Positions 58,698 to 64,000 of a stretch of 64,000 bases of DNA are shown here, piece after piece. The notes under the pieces are model-generated. The model did no database searches. It was not told the DNA's origin and was given only the letters and a program-made list of their open reading frames with translations. The DNA is taken from assembly GCA_964462675.1 (NCBI GenBank), contig CAYWYS010000008.1, positions 1-64,000 of the forward strand, in the 5' to 3' direction. The stretch is from XN24 sp964462675 (lineage in GTDB: Bacteria > Pseudomonadota > Gammaproteobacteria > Steroidobacterales > XN24). Position numbers and translations under genes: made by a program. Numbering within the stretch: the first letter of the stretch is position 1; every line of letters begins with the position of its first letter.

Positions 58698-59939
58698 TCA
58701 CAGCTTCGCGCCGAAGTTGTACTTGAGTGAGAACTGGATGCGGGTGACGTCATTGCTGGCGCCGCCGTTGTCCTCGCGGTCGCCCCACAGGAATTCGCCG
58801 CCGAGCATGACGTTCTCGACGGGGTAGTACAGCAGGTTGACCGACGCGTACTGGCCCTTCTTGAAGGTGTCGGCCGTCTGGCCGACGGTATTGTCGACTT
58901 CAGTGAAGGCATAGCCGATCGAGCTGCTGAAGCGGTCGCTCCACCAGTGGTCGTAGTACGCGCTGACACCGGTCAACTCTACGGCCTCCACCTGCACACC
59001 GGGCTGCCCAGGCGCCCGGTCCGGCCCTGCGTCCATGCCGCCGTCGTTCATATAGCTGGCGATGCCCTCGCCAAACACCACGCCGACGCGAATCGCATTC
59101 CGGTCGAGCACCTTGATGACCGACGTGAGGTTCAGGCCCCAGCCAAGATCGTCGTCATCGAAGATGACCTTGGCCCGACCGGCCGGACAGAAATCGATCG
59201 CATTCGGGTCGGTCTCGCTGGTGTTGCACAGCACTTCGGCGCCGACCCGGCGCAGGATGCCGGCAAGCTGCACGTGGCCGAATCCCGTGTTCGCGCGATA
59301 CTGCATCGTCAGGTCGGGCAGTTCCTGGTCACCCTGGGCGCCCGGGAAGTCGGGCACGGTGCGAAACTCGCCGGAGTCGATATCGTTGCCCGGGTTCTCG
59401 ATTGCGATGGCGAAGTTCTGGCGACCGGATACCGGCGTCCAGCGGATCTGCGGGTTGCGCAGGAACACCATGCCGGAGGGTCCCCAGTAGTCGATCGTGT
59501 TCGGGAAGATATCGCCATCCATGAACAGCGAGTTGGTCTGACCAGCGAGAATCTGGCCGAACTCACCATAGGCATGACGCAGCCGGATCGTCGTCTGGCC
59601 AGCGTCGTCGCCAACGCCGAACATGTCGAACTCGAACTTGGTCTTGATCGGCCCTTTCGCCGTCGGCAGGGTTCCGGCGACGCCGAAGCGACTCTGCCTG
59701 ACGCCGACAATCGTCTGGCCATCGTCCCCGAACTCCTCCGGGTCCGTCGGGATCCGTGACGGTCGCAGGGTATCCTTCCAGTCCGGGTTGACGCGCCCGA
59801 AGTCCTGGATGAAATCCAGCTGCGCGAACCCGTACGCCTCGAAGGATTTCTCGGCGGCTGCGGCGAGACTGGGAGTGGCGAGTGCGACCGCAACGGCCAT
59901 GACATATGTTCCGCTGCGCCGCAGTGAGTTACCCAACAT
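58698..59939 (-). CDS. DcaP-family outer-membrane porin
   Basis: 413 residues from the ATG at 59939 (GGAG nine bases upstream); an ATG at 59954 is also possible. Signal peptide about 1-30 (SLAAAAE). DcaP marks: FEAYGFAQLDFIQDFGRVNPDW, RQSRFGVAGTLPTAKG, LRHAYGEFGQILAGQTNSLFMD and a C-terminal RIQFSLKYNFG. DcaP-type trimers take up small, mostly anionic, solutes including dicarboxylates. First gene of a unit with glutaminase and asparaginase, so Gln, Asn or their acids are plausible substrates. Confidence 0.88.
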   Translation of the reverse strand: MLGNSLRRSGTYVMAVAVALATPSLAAAAEKSFEAYGFAQLDFIQDFGRVNPDWKDTLRPSRIPTDPEEFGDDGQTIVGVRQSRFGVAGTLPTAKGPIKTKFEFDMFGVGDDAGQTTIRLRHAYGEFGQILAGQTNSLFMDGDIFPNTIDYWGPSGMVFLRNPQIRWTPVSGRQNFAIAIENPGNDIDSGEFRTVPDFPGAQGDQELPDLTMQYRANTGFGHVQLAGILRRVGAEVLCNTSETDPNAIDFCPAGRAKVIFDDDDLGWGLNLTSVIKVLDRNAIRVGVVFGEGIASYMNDGGMDAGPDRAPGQPGVQVEAVELTGVSAYYDHWWSDRFSSSIGYAFTEVDNTVGQTADTFKKGQYASVNLLYYPVENVMLGGEFLWGDREDNGGASNDVTRIQFSLKYNFGAKL

Positions 59940-60022
59940 GAGCTTTATCTCCATGAGTCCTAAATTGGTTCGCCGGTGCAGCTTAACTGAGCGGCGCCGT
60001 ACCGGGGGTCGCTGCATGCACG

Positions 60023-61117
60023 TCAGGTAGCTGACTTGGAGGCTTCTACCTCCTGGCCGAGCCACAGCAGGAACAGGCGGTAACCAAGCGCCAGCACGAC
60101 CGAGCCGACGAACAGCCCGACGATGCCGGCGCTGAGAAAGCCGCCGATAGCACCGACAAAGATTATCAGCATCGGCACCGGCACGCCTCGTCCCAGCAGC
60201 ATTGGCTTCAGGAAATTGTCGAGCAGGCCGACCAGCACGGTCCAGATCGTGAACACGACCGCTACGACAGGATCAGCCGTGTAAAACACGTAGATGATGA
60301 TCGGCACGCCGATCGGCAGCATCCCGACCTGGATGATGCTCAGGAACATGACCACCAGCGCCCACAGGCCGGCGCCCGGCACCCCGACGGCCAGGAAGCC
60401 GATGCCGGCCAGCACGGCCTGGATCATCGCGACGCCGAGTATGCCGCGTGCCACGCTGCGAACCGTCGCCCCGGCGACGTCGATGAACTCCTGCCCACGG
60501 TCACCCGCCAGGCGCCGGCCGACGGCCTGCGCGAAGCGTGCGCCCGCATCGGCTTTCGACATCAGCACCGCGGAGATGATGATCGCCACCAGGAAGATCA
60601 GCAGGCCGAACCCCGTGCTGGCCGCGACGGACACCAGCCCCCTCCCGAAAGTCTCGAGCTGGGGTCGGATCGGCGCGAGCGCGCTCCCGATGTTCTCGGA
60701 CAGCAGCAGCCAGAAGGCATGCACTCGCGGACCGACCAGCGGCCACTCGCGGACGGCGTCCGGCGGCGGCGCGACATGGAAGGTGCCGGCCTGCAAGCCG
60801 CTGGCAACGGTCTCCGCCCCGGACAGCACCGTTTCCGTCAGGACAACCGCTGGAATGACCAGTACCACGAGCATCAGTATCGCGAGCATTGCGGCAGCCA
60901 GCGCCCGACGATCGCCTCCGAGCACCTGGTTGAGGCTTCGGTGCGCGGGGTACATTGCAATGGCCAGCACGAGGCCCCACACGACCGGCATCACGAACGG
61001 CCGCATGATCTGGAAACACCAGGATGCGAGGACGAACAGGATGCCGATCCGGATGGCCGACTCGACCAACTTCGATACCAGGTCCTCGTCTCTTGGCGCC
61101 GGGCTGCCGATGCCCAT
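60023..61117 (-). CDS. AI-2E family permease (PerM/YdiK-like)
   Basis: 364 residues, about eight TM helices. N-terminal VESAIRIGILFVLASWCFQIMRPFVMPVVWG and C-terminal VPIIIYVFYTADPVVAVVFTIW and LDNFLKPMLLGRGVPVPMLIIFVGAIGG, the last being the family signature. Members include AI-2 exporters and sodium/proton antiporters, so the name alone does not give the substrate. Likely one unit with the short gene upstream. Confidence 0.9.
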   Translation of the reverse strand: MGIGSPAPRDEDLVSKLVESAIRIGILFVLASWCFQIMRPFVMPVVWGLVLAIAMYPAHRSLNQVLGGDRRALAAAMLAILMLVVLVIPAVVLTETVLSGAETVASGLQAGTFHVAPPPDAVREWPLVGPRVHAFWLLLSENIGSALAPIRPQLETFGRGLVSVAASTGFGLLIFLVAIIISAVLMSKADAGARFAQAVGRRLAGDRGQEFIDVAGATVRSVARGILGVAMIQAVLAGIGFLAVGVPGAGLWALVVMFLSIIQVGMLPIGVPIIIYVFYTADPVVAVVFTIWTVLVGLLDNFLKPMLLGRGVPVPMLIIFVGAIGGFLSAGIVGLFVGSVVLALGYRLFLLWLGQEVEASKSAT

Positions 61118-61126
61118 CGGCCGGCC

Positions 61127-61444
61127 TCAGCCCTTGCCGCCGAGTTCGAATCTCTCCCGCAGGCGCTCGCGGATCAGGTCGAGAATCTTCGCAGTCTCAT
61201 CCACGCCAAGCGTGCGGATGCTGTCCTCGGCGAGCGTGTAGTGCATCGAGATCAAGCCACGCAGCTTGCGAAAGGCTGCGACGTTCGGCTTCCTGCAGAC
61301 GCTCTCGTCGCCCGTGACGACCCGCTCGACGACGCCCGGGTCGAGCAGCGGAATTCCGCAGATGAACGACAGCTTGGCGATCTCGTCATCCACGGTCTCG
61401 AGCTGCTTCTCGTGCCAGGCCTGACCGAATTCGTGCGTACCCAT
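61127..61444 (-). CDS. Small cytosolic hypothetical protein
   Basis: 105 residues, no signal or TM helix. MGTHEFGQAWHEKQLETVDDEIAKLSFICGIPLLDPG opens it, and a helical end (DETAKILDLIRERLRERFELGGKG) closes it. The repeated acidic/basic helices suggest a small helical bundle; two Cys (FICG and ESVCRK). It starts nine bases before the AI-2E permease start, so the two are probably co-translated. I recognise no family. Confidence 0.65.
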   Translation of the reverse strand: MGTHEFGQAWHEKQLETVDDEIAKLSFICGIPLLDPGVVERVVTGDESVCRKPNVAAFRKLRGLISMHYTLAEDSIRTLGVDETAKILDLIRERLRERFELGGKG

Positions 61445-61494
61445 GCAAAGTCCCCTTATGCCGGAGAAGGCTGTATCCGCCCGGCGGCGAACGC

Positions 61495-62058
61495 TCAGTC
61501 AAGCTTGACGCGATCGAACTTGGTGCCCTTGGCCGACCAGCCCGCCATCAGGCCTTCCCGGCCGAACGCGAAGCCCGCGACAGCCCCCTGGCCCTTCAGT
61601 GTGTCGGCCGACACGCCGGTGCCCACCTCGACCAGCGTCAGGCCGGCTTCACCGCCGACCGTCCAGCCTTCGCCCGCGCGAAACTTGTCCACGGCGTCCT
61701 GTGTGAAAAAGATGAAGACGAAATCCGCCTCCTGGTAGCCGGCCTGGAAGCCGGCCGAGCCGGCGGTCATCTTGTAGTAGTCGACGGTCTTGCCATTGAC
61801 CTGCAAGGCGCCGGTACCCCACTGCCCGGCGATGACGAAGCCGACTTTCTTGACGTCGGGGATGACCAGCACGGCTAAAGCCTTGTCGAGATACCCGTCA
61901 GCGCCGGATACCTCCTTGCGGAATTGTGCCAGCGCGTCGGCGACCTTTGCATCGACCTCGGCGGCGGTCGCCGCATGGGCCTGTGCAAAGCCGGACAGCA
62001 GCAGGACCAGGCCTGCAAAAATGGCCACCGTGAACGAACGTACGCCGGAAGTTTTCAT
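61495..62058 (-). CDS. SYLF-domain (Ysc84) lipid-binding exported protein
   Basis: 187 residues from the ATG at 62058 (GAGGT eight bases upstream). Signal peptide about 1-29. SYLF marks: DKALAVLVIPDVKKVGFVIAG, then GTGALQVNGKTVDYYKMTAGSAGFQAGYQEAD and the end GTGVSADTLKGQGAVAGFAFGREGLM. Such proteins bind phosphoinositides in eukaryotes and are envelope proteins of unknown role in bacteria. The CTGCCC-N4-GGGCAG repeat stands 85 bases upstream. Confidence 0.88.
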   Translation of the reverse strand: MKTSGVRSFTVAIFAGLVLLLSGFAQAHAATAAEVDAKVADALAQFRKEVSGADGYLDKALAVLVIPDVKKVGFVIAGQWGTGALQVNGKTVDYYKMTAGSAGFQAGYQEADFVFIFFTQDAVDKFRAGEGWTVGGEAGLTLVEVGTGVSADTLKGQGAVAGFAFGREGLMAGWSAKGTKFDRVKLD

Positions 62059-62143
62059 GACAGCTACCTCAGATGACGACAGGCCATCCGGATGTCCGGG
62101 TGGTTCTGACATCAGCGTAGCTGCGGCAGCAACATGCCGGGTA

Positions 62144-62159
62144 CTGCCCTTAGGGGCAG
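62144..62159. promoter_or_regulatory. Inverted repeat CTGCCC-TTAG-GGGCAG (candidate FixJ-type operator)
   Basis: Perfect 6-4-6 repeat preceded by GTA, between divergent SYLF (85 bases) and MNIO (77 bases) genes. The 77-base distance equals that between the site at 34728 and the kinase start. Confidence 0.5.
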
Positions 62160-62236
62160 GTCAGGGTGTAACAATTTCCATTCTTTCACGTCTTTTGTTC
62201 CTGTCAGCGTGAGCAACGCAGCGAGGGCTTGAGCGG

Positions 62237-63085
62237 GTGACTGGACGACCGAAACTGTATGGCGCGGGCCTGGGGCTCCGGCGCGCGTTCCTCGACGAGG
62301 CCATCGCGCTGCCTGTGCACGCGGTTGATTTCTGGGAGGTCGCGCCAGAGAACTGGATCGGCGTGGGCGGCCCCCTTGGCCGCAAGCTGCGCGAGATCAC
62401 GGACCGCTGGCCGCTGGCCTGCCACGGGCTCTCCCTGTCGCTCGGCGGGCCGGCGCCGCTCGACGAAGAACTGATCGACCAGCTGAAAACCTTCTTCCGT
62501 CAGCACCGCGTCCCCTATTACACCGAGCACCTGTCCTATTGCAGCGACGGCGGACAGCTCTACGACCTGATGCCGATCCCGTTCACCGAGGAGGCCGCCC
62601 GTTACGTGGCGGTTCGGATTCGGCACGTCCAGGAGCGACTGGAGCGGCGGATCGGCGTGGAGAACGTCTCCTACTATGCGGCGCCGGGCGCCGAGCTCGA
62701 CGAGATCGAGTTTCTCAACCTGGTGCTTGAAGAGGCCGACTGCGACCTGCACCTCGACGTCAACAACGTGCTGGTGAACTCGATCAACCACTGCTATGAC
62801 CCCTGCGAGTTCCTCGCCAAGCTGCCGGCTGAACGGGTGCGCTATGGCCACGTGGCCGGTCACTACGTGGAAGCGCCGGACCTGCGCATCGACACGCACG
62901 GCAGTGATGTCCCGGACACGGTGTGGACACTGGCCGCGCTCGCGTTCGAGCGTTTTGGGGTGTTCCCGACAGCCGTCGAGCGGGATTTCAATATCCCGCC
63001 GCTTGGGCAGCTGCTCGAGGAGGTTCAGCAGCTGCGCTCGGTACAGTTGGGAAGCCAGGTCGCTGCGGGGGAGCTTGCGGGATGA
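62237..63085 (+). CDS. MNIO (DUF692) family multinuclear iron oxidase
   Basis: 282 residues from a GTG. TIM-barrel DUF692 with its metal ligands in place: H63 in CHGLSLSLGG, E97-H98 in YYTEHLSY, E142-N143 in VENVSYYA, H172/D174 in HLDVNN, H205 and H209 in YGHVAGHY, D219 and H221 in IDTHGSDVPD. MNIO enzymes (MbnB, TglH, bufferin-type BufB) modify cysteines of ribosomal peptides with a partner protein. The partner (DUF2063) follows with an ATGA overlap, but I see no precursor peptide gene next to it. Confidence 0.93.
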   Translation: MTGRPKLYGAGLGLRRAFLDEAIALPVHAVDFWEVAPENWIGVGGPLGRKLREITDRWPLACHGLSLSLGGPAPLDEELIDQLKTFFRQHRVPYYTEHLSYCSDGGQLYDLMPIPFTEEAARYVAVRIRHVQERLERRIGVENVSYYAAPGAELDEIEFLNLVLEEADCDLHLDVNNVLVNSINHCYDPCEFLAKLPAERVRYGHVAGHYVEAPDLRIDTHGSDVPDTVWTLAALAFERFGVFPTAVERDFNIPPLGQLLEEVQQLRSVQLGSQVAAGELAG

Positions 63086-63846
63086 TGCAGCCCGCGCCGA
63101 CGATGCTGGCGGAGCTGCAGCGGCAATTTGCAGCCCATATCCGGGATCCGGCCAACCAGGCGCCGCCCGGTGATGTCAGCCCGCGGCGCATGCGGGTCTA
63201 TACCGAGCTGTTCTTCCGCAACATCGAGCAGCTGCTGGCGAGCGGCTTTCCTGTCATCCGCCGCCTGTTGGCCGAGGACGAGTGGCAGTCGCTGGTGCGC
63301 GACTTCATGGTCCGCCATCGCAGCCGGACACCGCTGTTCACCCGGCTCGGCCGGGAGTTCGTGGCGTTCCTGGAAACGCACGAGGCCGCCGTGGCGGACC
63401 GCCCATTTCTGGCCGAGCTTGCCCGGCACGAACAACTGGAGGTCGAGGTGGCCTTCGCCCCGGACAACGAGCCGGCAGGCGGCAAGAAGCAGGACGCGGA
63501 TCTGCTCGACCAGGCGCCACAGCTCGCACCCTCGGCCCGCGTCACCCAGTTTCGCTTCCCGGTACATCGCATCAGTCCGGAGTTCCAGCCATTGACGCCG
63601 CCGGAGATGCCCACCTGGCTACTGGTCTATCGCGACCCGCAGGAACATGTGCGATTCATGGAACTTGACGGCTTCGGCTACACTCTACTGGTACTGCTTG
63701 AGCAGCATCGTGGTGCAACGGCGCGCACAGTGCTGGATTCACTTGCTGCAGTATTAGGCCATGTCGATGTGGAGAAAGTGCTTGGGTCCGGACGCGAGTT
63801 CCTGCATTGCCTCGATGCCCGCGGAGCGCTCAGCGCGCGCGCCTGA
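63082..63846 (+). CDS. DUF2063 protein, MNIO partner (BufC-like)
   Basis: 254 residues from the ATG at 63082, overlapping the MNIO stop. N-terminal DUF2063 (about 8-100): LAELQRQFAAHIRD, RRMRVYTELFFRNIEQLLASGFPVIRRLL, FMVRHRSRTPLF and FLAELARHEQLEVEVAF; a C-terminal domain with PTWLLVYRDPQEHVRFMELD follows. It should bind and present a peptide to the MNIO enzyme. The pair is followed by an ECF sigma factor gene eight bases later. Confidence 0.9.
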   Translation: MMQPAPTMLAELQRQFAAHIRDPANQAPPGDVSPRRMRVYTELFFRNIEQLLASGFPVIRRLLAEDEWQSLVRDFMVRHRSRTPLFTRLGREFVAFLETHEAAVADRPFLAELARHEQLEVEVAFAPDNEPAGGKKQDADLLDQAPQLAPSARVTQFRFPVHRISPEFQPLTPPEMPTWLLVYRDPQEHVRFMELDGFGYTLLVLLEQHRGATARTVLDSLAAVLGHVDVEKVLGSGREFLHCLDARGALSARA

Positions 63847-63854
63847 TCGCCACC

Positions 63855-64000
63855 ATGAGGCCTGAGGCCGCCCTGGTCGCAGGGCTGCAGGCGGGCTCAC
63901 GCGAAGCCTACCGGGAAGCCGTGGCGCGCTACAGCGGCGCCATGCTCGCCGCCGCCCGGGCGATTGTCGGTCCGGCCCAAGCCGAGGACATCGTGCAAGA
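63855..64000 (+). CDS. ECF-type sigma factor, N-terminal part (cut by window end)
   Basis: 48 residues are visible. MRPEAALVAGLQAGSREAYREAV, then LAAARAIVGPAQAEDIVQ, which is the start of sigma region 2 (the A-E-D-I-V-Q-[DE] motif of ECF factors). It follows the DUF2063 gene at eight bases, so it is probably co-transcribed. The DNA-binding region 4 and any anti-sigma gene lie outside the window. Confidence 0.8.
   Translation, partial: MRPEAALVAGLQAGSREAYREAVARYSGAMLAAARAIVGPAQAEDIVQ

Noticed and set aside
62131..62229. A 32-residue frame with one Cys just before the MNIO gene, as possible peptide precursor
   Set aside because: One Cys only, no signal peptide, spans the inverted repeat and has no ribosome site.

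Overview
The window is GC-rich, densely coded DNA (no stretch over about 300 bases lacks a gene) from what looks like a free-living, aerobic Gammaproteobacterium. I base this on Gram-negative envelope genes (lipoproteins, OmpA-like, DcaP-like and OprP-like barrels, an outer-membrane efflux lipoprotein), a FixJ-type two-component system and families common in environmental Gammaproteobacteria. The genus cannot be fixed from the sequence. I see no rRNA, tRNA, CRISPR array, prophage or transposase gene.

Layout. 1-14.6 kb is housekeeping and envelope: Kbp-like BON/LysM protein, PQQ-type sugar dehydrogenase, FetAB, a DadA-like FAD oxidoreductase, a receiver-TM-OmpA-like fusion, LemA plus DUF2207, NatAB and a TAP-like hydrolase. 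14.7-22.7 kb holds a pirin, a decayed beta-lactamase-fold gene, small DUF3185/DUF3096 membrane proteins and a two-GTPase operon, with four copies of a long palindromic repeat. 22.6-31.7 kb is a run of minus-strand secreted or envelope proteins (patatin-type phospholipase with barrel, phospholipase D, a large repeat protein, a barrel, glycine-zipper, DUF3313). 31.7-34.7 kb is a signalling locus: receiver-only regulator, FixJ-type regulator and 7TM-PAS histidine kinase.

34.8-48.9 kb is a plus-strand sulfatase locus: outer-membrane transporter (one decayed, one intact copy), radical-SAM sulfatase maturase, two Ser-type sulfatases, alpha-carbonic anhydrase, DUF1254/DUF1214 proteins (one intact, one decayed), PPK2 and a SulP anion transporter. 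49-52.2 kb is a DUF3302-HlyD-outer-membrane-factor export set. 52.3-61 kb holds a GNAT, a small lipoprotein, an OprP-like porin, CopA, a periplasmic asparaginase-glutaminase-DcaP porin cluster and an AI-2E family permease. 61-64 kb holds a SYLF protein, an MNIO (DUF692)-DUF2063 pair and the start of an ECF sigma factor.

Two signals cut across the genes. First, six copies of a 60-158 bp palindromic element (ends GGTGCCGGGTCG...CGACCCGGCACC) sit at gene borders; two genes read into a copy and take the same C-terminal GAGS and stop codon from it. Second, an inverted repeat CTGCCC-N4-GGGCAG occurs at four places, 56-85 bases ahead of start codons: before the receiver-only regulator, between the kinase and the sulfatase locus, before the export set, and between SYLF and the MNIO pair. 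It may be the operator of the FixJ-type regulator. Four genes carry internal deletions, pointing to decay or to assembly collapse.
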